Part shown: piece after piece, positions 13,101-22,716 of the stretch
Numbering within the stretch: the stretch's first letter is position 1
Layout of the letters: each line of letters starts with the position of its first letter
NCBI GenBank assembly: GCA_963281155.1
Contig: CAUJLY010000006.1
Location: 3,968,001-4,032,000 of the forward strand
Length of the DNA: 64,000 nucleotides
DNA from: Rhabditophanes sp. KR3021
Taxonomy: Eukaryota > Nematoda > Chromadorea > Rhabditida > Alloionematidae
Direction: 5' to 3'
Notes under the pieces: model-generated
The model's input: only the letters and a program-made list of their open reading frames with translations
Told to the model about the DNA's origin: nothing
The model's database searches: none
Translations under genes and position numbers: made by a program

Positions 13101-13358
13101 ATGTGTTTGATGAGAAAAGATGGTGAGCACGTTCAAATATACGACGCCATTCAAATAGACAGGGCTTTCAAAGAAACACATATTTCTAAATCTTTCAAAG
13201 TAATTGTTGTAACCAGGTGCATTAGAGATAATGTAAGTGAAGGAAACCACCCAAGCTCATCACGCTGTGGAGGTGAAAACTACCAAAGTAAAGAAAATCA
13301 TCCTCAACAATGTAAATTACATGAAAATAGAATTCCAGCCTATCCTACAAACCAATAA
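10108..13358 (+). CDS. daf-18: PTEN phosphatidylinositol-3,4,5-trisphosphate 3-phosphatase (DAF-18 orthologue)
   Basis: Exons 10108-10343, 10448-11076 and 11116-13358 give 1035 residues. The first in-frame ATG is at 10108. The 39-bp intron 11077-11115 (GTAGGT..TTTTTAG) has no stop and keeps frame; removing it restores LDLTYITDRIIAMGYP, which matches PTEN. Order: Ser/Asn-rich N terminus (about 1-265, absent from vertebrate PTEN); SQNRRRF basic PIP2-binding motif; phosphatase domain with intact P-loop HCKAGKGRTG (residues 385-394, catalytic Cys386) and GVTIPSQRRYVYYF; C2 domain from about 455 (GDVRLDIL, LWFNTMFACP), interrupted by some 350 Ser/Lys-rich residues and resumed at about 950 (FKVIVV). 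PTEN removes the 3-phosphate of PIP3 and opposes insulin/PI3K signalling; in C. elegans daf-18 controls dauer entry and lifespan. The large C2 insertion is far longer than the loop in human PTEN. Identity is secure; the exact start is less so. Confidence 0.96.
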
Positions 13359-13872
13359 ACTAAATGTGAATGATCTTCATACAAAAACTTAATTCGGTGT
13401 ATCATGCTAATATGTAGTATGAGATATTCTCCCGGTTCTTTTTTTAAAGTATTTTTTGTTATTCCCAAATAAAATGTTGATTTTAAGATGTTGTCATTTC
13501 TCGTAGAAGTAAATAAATTTTGTTGTGGCACATATCAACAGATGTAAATATATAAAGATATAATTATAACATTATATTTAGAATAAATGCTGTCTGATAA
13601 ATAATAATTAATAATGGCGTCTTAATGTAGTTATTTACTGAAATGTAAGTCTTAACGATATTTGACACTGAAAAAGATCAAAGTTAGTTGTTTATATTGA
13701 TGATCCTACAGCTGATCTTTAGTCTTACACATTTATTTTCCATATGTTTACCTATTTAAAAAGCATTGGAATTACATCGCGTATTTATTGATAATCAATT
13801 TTGACATCAAAGTTGGTTGTTGACACATTTTATATGTTTTAATAATGATTAGTTATTTTTTAGGAATAAACT
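13359..13872. other. PTEN-MIF spacer
   Basis: About 510 bp of AT-rich DNA holding the 3' UTR of the PTEN gene and the promoter of the MIF gene. A TTTTTTAG acceptor at about 13856-13863 just before the MIF ATG is the likely spliced-leader site. Spacing is larger than the usual 100-bp operon gap, so an operon is not supported. Confidence 0.5.
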
Positions 13873-14244
13873 ATGCCTTTCGTTCAATTGTTCTCAAATC
13901 AACCAGATTCAACTTTTAATGATGAATTTGACGAACAATTAACGATCCTTTTAGGAAATTTGCTCGACAAAGAACCTAGCCGTGTCAATCTTCTCATTGT
14001 TCCAAACTGCCGTTTAACTCTTGGTGGAGACAGATCATGCAAAAGCATCTGGTTGACAATCGCCAACTGTGGTGTATTTGAGGATCGTCAAGTTCAAATA
14101 ATTTCGCGTGAAATTACCAAGTTTTTGGAGGAAAAAACAGATATTAATCGTGAATGTATTTGCATCCAATTCCACGATATGGCTGCATGCAAAATTGCTC
14201 GCGGTGGAATCACCCTCGCTGAAAGAAAAGCTGGTCTAAAGTAA
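13873..14244 (+). CDS. macrophage migration inhibitory factor-like tautomerase
   Basis: Intronless, 123 residues, within the usual size of MIF/D-dopachrome tautomerase. The protein begins MP, so that Pro1 (exposed after Met removal) can be the catalytic base, and Lys32 (counting from Pro1) is also present, as in active family members. The blocks RVNLLIVPN, LTLGGDRS and WLTIANCGV follow the second strand and loop of the fold, and GGITLAERK replaces the common NxxTFA end. Nematode MIFs are often secreted without a signal peptide and none is seen. The motif CxxC of mammalian MIF is missing. AATAAA signals at 14247 and 14297 close the gene. Family is clear; whether it is a mif-1, -2 or -3 type was not resolved. 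Confidence 0.9.
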   Translation: MPFVQLFSNQPDSTFNDEFDEQLTILLGNLLDKEPSRVNLLIVPNCRLTLGGDRSCKSIWLTIANCGVFEDRQVQIISREITKFLEEKTDINRECICIQFHDMAACKIARGGITLAERKAGLK

Positions 14245-15374
14245 TTAATAAAATTGGCCTTCTATTTAGTATCAATTGTGTATGATAATTTATACTAATA
14301 AATGCTAAAAACATAAATTTATTTACATATTATGTGTATGTTTAAGAATATAATTATTAATCTTGAAATGCCGAAATAAATAAATAATTCTGTAATCGAT
14401 TTTTAAAGTGATTCTTACGAACGGGGATTAAAGGATATTAGAAATCTGTCTGATCTGCAAGACGATATTAATGCTCTTTAAATTTAAACTCTTATTTGGA
14501 GGTGTTAATATGCATAAGTAAGTCCAAAATATATACTTTAAGTTAAAAAAGAACGTGTATACTTTACTCAGTCTCAGCCTGAGCATTTTACAAGACTATA
14601 TTAAAGATTAATGGGCTGTTAATTGGACATTGGCATTTCTTTTAGGCGATACTATTGCTTTTCTATTTAATTATTATTTGAGGTAATAAGTATCCAGTAA
14701 GGTTTGCTTATACGTTCTGATAGTTTATTCAATTGTAGAATCAAATTTTGTAAGAACCAAAACTATTAAACTAAATGTTCGAAGTCAAATTTGATATTTA
14801 AAATTATTTCGAAAACAACATAGATCAAATAACTAGTTATTACTTGATTTCTTAAGAATATTACCAATAAAGTTTTCTTTTCGTTTTCAAAAGCTTATTT
14901 TAATCACATTAGGATTTTTAAATGCAGATTACTGATTAGACATGCAAATTTAATAATAAATAATTTATTCGTATAATATAAACAAAATGTACAATACATT
15001 AATTAAATTAATGCAGTAAAATCATCAATTATCAAATGATGATTACTGATTCGGTTCAATTTCGTTCAATGGAATTTCTCTTAAAAAACGACCAACCTCG
15101 GACAAGTAGATTTGAAGTTGAAAGAACTTTTAGAAGAAACAACTAAATTAATAATGACTTAGTACCCTAAAAAGTGTACTTATTACCAATTGTAAGCAGA
15201 GCTCAGTTCGCATTAAAGTATCAGAATCAACAACATATGTAATGAGCCATCGTTTAATAATATTATTTAGTTCGAACTGTTAATTTCAAATAATTTAAAG
15301 TTTTTTCTAGTAATTATTAATATTTAATATATTTATTAAGCTTTATAGTAAATTTTGAATATAAGCATCAAGTT
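14245..15374. other. convergent intergenic spacer
   Basis: Between the 3' ends of the MIF gene (+) and the secreted-protein gene (-). AT-rich; I see no gene, RNA or repeat that stands out. Confidence 0.5.
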
Positions 15375-16824
15375 TTAAAGTAAATTTTTGGTATAACAAG
15401 AATCAACGAAAGTAATGAAATCCTCACATGATGCTTGCGGGACTAACATTTTTGCAATAGCACAATTTTGCCTTATCCATGCCTGAACATCGGTGACAAA
15501 AAAGCGTGAACTAAATTGGATCATTTTTTTACAATTTTGGGGAGTCGCAATTAAATTTGAATTAGTAATTTGCTTAGGAATTGGAGGTATTGTTGTTATT
15601 ATTTTTTGTGTTGTTTGATAAGGTGCAGGTGGATATGAATTTGGGGGAAGATTGTTAGTGACATAAGAGGGTGTGGTATTAATGTAATGGTTATTTGGTA
15701 TAAGTGTTGGCAACGACGTTGTTTGATACGGATAAAAGATTGTTTCTTTTGCAACAAATGGATCTTGATTATCTCCCAGGTTATTCTGTAAAATGTCATC
15801 TGAATTAGTTCCCTCGAAGTCAGATTGAACATTTGCTGGCCTGATTGGAATATCATTTGCTAAAGTTGATTTTAAAGGTAGTAGCTCCTGATCAACGATT
15901 TCATTATTCAAAACTTGATTATCATTTTGATACATATTTTGAGTATATTTTGCATAAGTATCATATAATTGAGGTCGAGGAATTTTACTATACTCCTTTT
16001 TTTGACTCACTCCACTACTTACTTTTCCTGCATAATCGGTAGTCTGAAAACAATATATACTTAAAAGAAAAAGTACTTAATAAACATACATATTTCCTTA
16101 TAGAGATTATGGGTAATTTCTTATAATTTTTAGTCTTATAGTCACTCAACATTTGACTCTTTTTTTGGGAATGTAATGTGTAACTCTTTTTACGTAAAGG
16201 AACACGAATGTCATAGTGATTATCGTGATGTTGTGGATGATTCAAATTAATCTTATTATCTGGAAGCTGTATATTTTCAGAATTTGATTTTCCTTGTTGA
16301 TAATAATAGTGTATTGTCGTAGTGAAAGGCTCCACTGTTGTTGTTGGGATATAAGATTTAGTTGTAGGAACATATGATCTTGTTGAAGAAGGGGCTGTTT
16401 TTGTTGAAGAATGATATTCTTTTGGTGGATGTGTATTTGATATGCTTAATAACGATTTGTTCGTTTGCCCGTAATTGACGAACTTGATTAATGTAGGTAC
16501 AACTTTGTTTCCCAAAGTAGAAGAATGCTTGTCACTTTTTTTTGACGAATGATATTTTGAATGCACAATTTTAGGAGTTAATTCTCTAATGAATTCCTCC
16601 TTGATAATATTGCCTGTAATTTCATCAACTGTTTCCCAAACTTCCATACATTTTATCCTTTTAATTCGTCGTAGATAAGTTTTTTCAACATCATTATTAG
16701 CTTGAGCATTTGATTTCGTGTAAAAATTAAATGGACTAGCATTAGAATCTAAAGCTCCTTGCACAAGATTTCGATAATTATTTGTTAGTAATATAATAAA
16801 TAGCGAATAAAATGGTATAATCAT
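15375..16824 (-). CDS. secreted protein with Thr/Pro-rich linker and C-terminal Cys domain, function unknown
   Basis: Exons (reverse strand) 16824-16090 and 16043-15375 with a 46-bp phase-0 intron (GTATGT..TTTTCAG) give 467 residues. The N terminus (MIIPFYSLFIILLTNNYRN) is a signal peptide. A basic site YLRRIKRIK near residue 55 could be a proprotein-convertase cleavage site. The middle is low-complexity and Ser/Thr/Pro/Asn-rich, with a duplicated KSYVPTT/KSYIPTT unit and TTI/TTT runs that are likely O-glycosylated. The last 50 residues hold four Cys in the pattern NCKKM..NCAI..SCEDF..SCYT with an amphipathic helix-like spacing, probably a small disulfide domain. I do not recognise this family. 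It may be a cuticle or secreted structural protein; that is inference from composition only. The start is the first Met after stops. Confidence 0.75.
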
Positions 16825-18457
16825 GTCGTACCAAATGAACTAAAAAGTTTGAATAAAGTATCACGATTTAGTCGTTTGTATTTAGGAAATGATGTAAATT
16901 ATTACGAGGGAAGTGATATATCTTTTTTAAACAATGGATGAAGATTAAAGGTATTCATGTAACTCTTATATTTATATGACATATTTATGCATATCTTGAG
17001 TATTTTAAAACCACAATTATCTTACACTAAATCAACGAAATTTTGAATTATATGTTCAACAATATTTAACATTTAATAAACTGTGTTAATCATAAATCAA
17101 CAATAAACTCAAGGATAAAGATACCAAAGATATATTAGATTTAGGTATACAATAATCATTGCGAAAATAAAGTATTATGAATACAAACAAACAAAATAGA
17201 TGTTTAAAACTTTTTTACTCAAACAACATCCTAGATATAATTTAAATAGTCCCAAACCATTTTTGAGTTCTTTTATACCGCACAATAGCTTCACAATAAT
17301 TGTATTGCCTTAGGGATTCATATAGTACAATTTTAATTAAATAGTTGATATTTCACTTAATTTTTCAAACAATAAAGTTATTCGGTAAAAATACACAAGG
17401 TTCATTTATGGATCATCCTACAAACCATCAGTAATTGCAAAATATACACGCTCTTTTGAATGGAATTACAAATTTCCCAAAGCACAAATAATTTTTTTTA
17501 CTGTTGCCTTATAATTAAACTTCAAAAAAAAGATTTTTCAAAAGATCTTCTTTTCTTTTGTGAGAAGTACTTTAAAGTTCCAAATAAAATTAAATTAGGA
17601 AGTTTCAATAAGTTCATTAAACAATTATGGGTCAAGTAAAAGTTTGGTAACTTTCTAACATTTTACCCAATTTCGGTGTAATCAAATTTAATGATCATAT
17701 AATTTTGTATCAAGCATGGGGCGATTACAAATTAAACTTCCAATAATCAAAAATGTGAACTTCCTGCTGAAAACGATGAACACAGTAAAGTTTCACTTGC
17801 ATTTTTAAATTTAAATTAATTAAAAGCGTGCACTTGTATTCACATTTATAAATAAATTAATGGGATTGAATGAGTTGTATGAAGTTTATTTGATGAAGAC
17901 ACTTGATTACGTATTTTTGTTTGCAATTATGGTATCTAACAATTACTTTATGATTTTGTTGACCTTTTTATTGCATAAGATTATTAAATTTATTGATAAA
18001 ATAAACTTAAATAATATTTTAAATCAAATTTTAACACGAAAACTACGTGAAAGATTCATTTAATTAATGCAAGTTTTTAAATCAATGTTTTTTTATTTGT
18101 AAGCAATTATAAAAATGACATAAAGATATTTAAAATATTATCGTGAGAGTAAGTAATTAGAAGGGCTTGACAATCTACTTAAATAGATCAAATTTATAGA
18201 TAAAAGTGAATACAACTTTCGGGCATATTTGAATTTTTTATAGACATATTGGATACTAATAATAATAACTACCTCCAAGGAACATCATCTTAATAAGATA
18301 TATTTTGCGTTAAGATTAATCTATTTCAGTATGCCTATAATAAGAGTTAAGCGTTTATTGGTTGATTACATACATTGAAGGGAATTATGCAATTATATTT
18401 ATAATTTCTACGATTTCGATAGAGTGGTTTTCAGTGACAGGTCTTCAAAAGTTTCAT
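16825..18457. other. intergenic, AT-rich
   Basis: Promoter side of the secreted-protein gene and 3' side of RNASEK. A 67-codon forward frame at 17860-18063 is Ile/Leu/Asn-rich and has no family features, so it is not called. Nothing else is seen. Confidence 0.5.
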
Positions 18458-18803
18458 TTAAAGGACAGATACAGGGTTATATTTGTTTTGCCAAACAACA
18501 ACCACAAATGTTATGACGTACATTCCAGCTGCAACCCAGCATTGAGTTGCCTTATCTCCATATTTAGCAATAATGGCACTGAAATTAGTTGCTTATCCAA
18601 CAGATTTGACTTAAAATAACTTACTCTGTAGTTGGTCCATCTGGCCCAACTGATTCTTCAGAAAAGTGAAGGTCTGGATAGAGGGTAACTGCTTGAGTAT
18701 AGAAGAAAACACCCAACAAGCCCAAAAAAAATATTCCCCAAACAGAGATCAGCATGAGAAAGGCTGACATTTTGGGGCCACATAAAGGGCACAGTTTAAC
18801 CAT
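18458..18803 (-). CDS. rnasek: RNASEK (ribonuclease kappa / V-ATPase Vo subunit f-like) membrane protein
   Basis: Exons (reverse strand) 18803-18625 and 18578-18458 with a 46-bp phase-2 intron (GTAAGT..TTTCAG) give 99 residues, the size of human RNASEK (98). The start reads MVKLCPLCGPKMSAF and matches the conserved LCCGPK N terminus. Two membrane spans are seen: LISVWGIFFLGLLGVFF and, after the splice, WVAAGMYVITFVVVVW, preceded by the conserved QCW/NCF position. RNASEK was first described as an endoribonuclease, and later found as an integral part of the mammalian V-ATPase Vo sector (subunit f) and needed for endocytosis. The gene lies head-to-head with V-ATPase subunit e, which supports the proton-pump role. 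Identity rests on motif and topology, without a search. Confidence 0.9.
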
Positions 18804-19452
18804 TTTATGTTAGGGTTATCACTAAAAAAGTACGGATAGATTAAAGTTGTTATCTAAAACATTGATTCACGCTTCTGGCCAAGACCAATGACCAATAAAA
18901 ATGGAATAAAATATATTTAAAATAAAAGGTATGACAATAAATAGGCAGTAGTATGTCAGTTTAGCTTAAATATTACATGCATAGTGGGTATTTAACAGAA
19001 CTGTGCTTCGATTTATTTAAATTTAAAGATTCACCACAGTTCAAATTTCGATCTTTGTGTGACTGTTTACACACTTCTGTTAGTAGACATGTCGTCATTC
19101 CAAAAGTAGCTTTACTAACATGTTAAAGACACTGTCATTTTCATAATGGTTTGTTTTGTGATGACAAGAGGTTCACTATTTTAAACTGAAAACAAAAAAT
19201 AACCTTACTGTTGACGAATATATTGGTTCTCGTATTTTCGGTCTACCTTTTATTGACGAAAACTAGTTGATCTTCGATCAATGCTTGGAAGAGAACGAAT
19301 GATCTCACCATCAATTTTTACCCTTTTATCATTACTTTTTTGATATGTATACATAAAAATCCGATAATTGTGTACAGCCATTTGCAAATATTCCAAGTAT
19401 TTGATTACATTATATTTATTACATTCAATATACTTATTATAGATCTGGTAGA
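18804..19452. promoter_or_regulatory. divergent promoter region, RNASEK / V-ATPase subunit e
   Basis: 649 bp separate the two divergent start codons. No other frame of note lies between them. The region probably contains both promoters and perhaps shared control elements. I cannot name a binding site with confidence. Confidence 0.5.
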
Positions 19453-19773
19453 ATGTCTGTTTGGCTTCCATTAGTAGTTGTTTCTGCCTTTTGGCTTGTT
19501 ATTGGTCTTGGAGGGCCATTCCTTGTCCCAACAGGACCAAATAAAGGTAAAATAAGACACTTTAATTGCTAAACTGACTTAAAATTTGCAGGAATTGTTC
19601 AAACCATGATTATTATGACTGCAGTTTGTTGTTGGATGTTCTGGATTCTTGTTTATCTTCATCAATTGAACCCACTTATTGGACCACAAATACCTGTCAA
19701 GACAATCAGATGGATAAGTAAGCAATGGGGTGACGCACAAGGTGTTCTTTTGAACGGAACTGAAAAACATTAA
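19453..19773 (+). CDS. vha-17: V-type proton ATPase subunit e
   Basis: Exons 19453-19546 and 19592-19773 with a 45-bp phase-1 intron (GTAAAA..TTGCAG) give 91 residues, typical for this subunit (human ATP6V0E1 is 81). The first span is VPLI-like (LPLVVVSAFWLVIGLGGPF), followed by VPTGPNKG, the conserved P-x-GPNRG loop, then a second span IIMTAVCCWMFWILVYL and the hallmark QLNPLIGPQ. Subunit e is a small two-span protein of the membrane Vo sector needed for V-ATPase assembly; the C. elegans gene is vha-17. The ATG follows an acceptor GGTAG by one base, a likely spliced-leader site. The C terminus has an NGT glycosylation sequon, as many family members do. AATAAA lies at 20013-20018. Confidence 0.93.
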
Positions 19774-20940
19774 ATACTTGGTCAAGATTCACCTTAAACT
19801 GTCTTAAAAGTGCGTAAACTTATATCATTATACATCCATGTAGTGTATTCAAAAGATGCACTTAATACATATGATTATCTAATCTGGTCAATATAGTCTA
19901 TATTTCTAATTTCTTTTAAATACTTTATACAAAAGAAGTAGCTATTATTTTTGTTACAATTTAGTATATCTAATTCCGATTTTGTATTGTATATTCGAAT
20001 TTTATAGTTTAAAATAAAATATAACCTTATACACTTGTAGTCCGTATTTGTGCAAAGAACACTTAAGTTGACTTTCGGAGGAAAAGGTCTACTTGCAACT
20101 TAAAGTCGAATATGAATATTTCTTACTCCATGCCATTTTCTAATTTAAATTGATATGACGCATCATCAGTTTTTTCAACTTTCTTATATCTCAATTCAGT
20201 AAGATATATCATCTGATTTAATTGAATAATGGGAGGAAGATTCACTTAATTGAAGCGATTCTTTAACCATGTAATTTTAAATCTTAAAGAAGCAGGAAAA
20301 GAGACAAGTATGCTGATTTCGTTTTCCGCTAGAACAGTAATGGCACGCTCTGAGGCATCCAAATTGACTCATGATTATGCAGAGATGACTGTAGGTTTAG
20401 TTTAGGTATCTTCGAATGCATATCACTCTTATAAACGACACAAATTGGGCTTTAATGCAAGACACAATTTTTCGATTTTTAAAAAATTACTTGATACGAG
20501 ACAGAGTATACAATATAATAATTAAAAATAATCGCCTCATTGCAAAGTTGCTTATTGAACAAGTTAAATTTTATCCCTTTAATGATATAAATGCTTCTTG
20601 ACAACTGAAATACAATATTATCTTGCTTCTACGATTTTGTTCCAATTTTAGAATATATCTTTTTTGTACATTTATCATTAACTCATGCCAAGCGACTATA
20701 TGCCAATGTTTCTTTTTGCAGTTGAAACATCTGTTGCCTAGTGATGAAAAAATTTACCTCGCCTTATTCATACGGCCAACGCACCATATAATCCTCATCG
20801 ATTCTTGTATGATGAATATGCCCGTCCTAGCTTTTAGTAGTATAATATGCACACTCGTTTACGTTTTATTCTTCTCATTTTATTGTTTCTTAAACACGTT
20901 TGTTTTAATTTTAGGGCTAATTCAAATATTAATCATCGTA
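19774..20940. other. intergenic with a gene relic
   Basis: 3' UTR of the subunit e gene, then AT-rich DNA holding the relic at 20229-20525, then the leader of the orphan LRR-like gene. A TTTTAG acceptor at 20909-20914 lies 27 bp before its chosen ATG. Confidence 0.5.
20229..20525 (+). pseudogene. relic of an unidentified protein-coding gene
   Basis: One reading frame stays protein-like for 99 codons but is broken by TAA at 20247 and TAG at 20403. The best part, RTVMARSEASKLTHDYAEMT, has balanced codon composition and is far less AT-rich than its surroundings. A donor-like GTAGGT follows it at 20391. I do not recognise the parent protein. It could instead be a true short exon whose partners I failed to find. 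Confidence 0.3.
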
Positions 20941-22716
20941 ATGGCTACTAATACTCATTTCATGGAACAAGCTCTGGCTGCTAAACACATTTTCGATAAA
21001 TGTGTGCCAACATTTCCAACCTTGTCAAAAGTATCTTTGGCAAATAAAAAATACAACGAAATAATAGATGCTGATCCAATTATCCGAATTACAAACCAAT
21101 TGTCTTACACGGGTTATTCATTGAATATAGCTTTTGACGGCAGAAAGTTTCAGGGCAAATTTATGCGTTTTCCTTTTTCCTCTGCCGCTCATTATATTCG
21201 AATACTTAATCAGCTTGAAGACTCTTTCTTTAAAAAGCTCTACTTTTTTCAAATAAGGATTGCTTTCTTCAAACTAGGAGATTATGAAATACAAAAGAAA
21301 AAGTTGCTTTTTTTGATTAATCGCATTATGAGCCGTACTTCTAAATTAGCAGAAATTACAATTCATTTCTTTTATGGATTGAACATGGATTCTCATTATT
21401 TATGTACGGGAGAAAGTAAATATGTACCAAGTTGCATTATAGACAGTCAAGCGATAATTGAATTAATCTGCGAATTGCAAGTAAAAGCAATAGAAAAAAT
21501 AGAAATCCAATGTACTTACCTTCAAGTTCATATAGAAATACTCGAAAATTGGAAAACATTTCAGGACAGCCTCCAAAAGAAGTTTAAAAATTTCAAAAAG
21601 TGTTTTTTGAACATCAAGTTTGAATATGAAACTGATAGGGTGTACAAAAGAAGACTTACGAAAGCTCTAGAAAGATTGAATTCATCAACATTTGTATTAA
21701 GTTTAAATTGCACTTATGACAATTTAATAAAAGAATTATTTGAATATGAAGCAATTCTTGAAAAAATTGGCAGGAAAAACTGCATCAAGATTCATCACAT
21801 GACTCATGCATATGAAATGGGCTATCTTCAAATTATAGATCCTGAAGTTTGGCTTGACCATGAATTTATAAGATTTAATCTTGCTATCGAATACTTTTTG
21901 TCTGGAATATTTTTATTGGAGAATGTCAATATTTATAAAAATCTCAAGCAAATAAACTTGATAACTAATAATTTATTTTTTCTAAAAACAAATGCGATAC
22001 ATCCAGAGGATATGAAAATGATCAAATTCAGATTGCAATTTCTGACTAACTTAAGGTGCTTAAATGTTAATATTTTGGCTCCTCACACTCACGATTACGA
22101 TTTCTTGTTTTGCCGATTGAAAGGATTTGTATGTTCTTTTCCCAGTACAATAGAACATTTAGATCTGGCACTAAATTTTTCTGATATGACATATTTCAAC
22201 TATCAGCTCGCATTGGCTTATCCAAATTTGAAAACCTTCGATTTTAGATTTAATGTCGTTTCTGAGTCATTGCCATTACCTAAAATAGAATATGATTTTT
22301 TTATGTCTTTTCCAAACTTGGATTTACTCCAACTTCCATGCTTTAATGATTTGAAATTAGTTTTTCCAAAAACGATAAAGAAAATATTTATAACCTGTTG
22401 TTTAAATATGAAAACCGAAAAACAACATAACTTAAGTATGGCGTATTTTAATAAAGAATTAGGAAAAGTTCACAATAATATCAAACAATTAAATGCAGAG
22501 ATCATGGATGGAATGGGTTTCCAATATGGAAAATGTCAATGCTCTAACGAGGAACCAATTCTAAAGCATCTTTATATTCAAAAAACTTCAGACCATATCG
22601 TATATTATACTCATTTGAGAAATATAGGTGATTTAAGTATCAAGAAAGTCTCCCATAGCGCTGATTTCCTGACAAAGGAGGAATGCGGCATTAATTTAAA
22701 TTGCTCAAATATATAA
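20941..22716 (+). CDS. orphan LRR/F-box-like protein
   Basis: Single exon, 591 residues from the ATG at 20941, which follows a TTTTAG acceptor by 26 bases. The frame is open for another 106 codons upstream (a hydrophobic stretch with an alternative ATG at about 20810), but that part looks like translated leader DNA. The first 50 residues (FPTLSKVSLANKKYNEIID) have the shape of the region after an F-box, where substrate-receptor proteins bind Skp1. The rest is a run of irregular leucine-rich units such as LRCLNVNIL, IEHLDLAL, LKTFDFRF and LDLLQLPCF near residues 360-470. There is no signal peptide and no enzyme motif. It may be a ubiquitin-ligase substrate receptor of a fast-evolving nematode family; that is inference. 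Codon use is as AT-rich as the surroundings, unlike the conserved genes nearby. Confidence 0.7.
   Translation: MATNTHFMEQALAAKHIFDKCVPTFPTLSKVSLANKKYNEIIDADPIIRITNQLSYTGYSLNIAFDGRKFQGKFMRFPFSSAAHYIRILNQLEDSFFKKLYFFQIRIAFFKLGDYEIQKKKLLFLINRIMSRTSKLAEITIHFFYGLNMDSHYLCTGESKYVPSCIIDSQAIIELICELQVKAIEKIEIQCTYLQVHIEILENWKTFQDSLQKKFKNFKKCFLNIKFEYETDRVYKRRLTKALERLNSSTFVLSLNCTYDNLIKELFEYEAILEKIGRKNCIKIHHMTHAYEMGYLQIIDPEVWLDHEFIRFNLAIEYFLSGIFLLENVNIYKNLKQINLITNNLFFLKTNAIHPEDMKMIKFRLQFLTNLRCLNVNILAPHTHDYDFLFCRLKGFVCSFPSTIEHLDLALNFSDMTYFNYQLALAYPNLKTFDFRFNVVSESLPLPKIEYDFFMSFPNLDLLQLPCFNDLKLVFPKTIKKIFITCCLNMKTEKQHNLSMAYFNKELGKVHNNIKQLNAEIMDGMGFQYGKCQCSNEEPILKHLYIQKTSDHIVYYTHLRNIGDLSIKKVSHSADFLTKEECGINLNCSNI

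Noticed and set aside
20623..20940. N-terminal extension of the orphan LRR-like gene with two hydrophobic stretches
   Set aside because: A TTTTAG acceptor and the ATG at 20941 give a better start, and the upstream part has leader-like composition. Kept only as an alternative.
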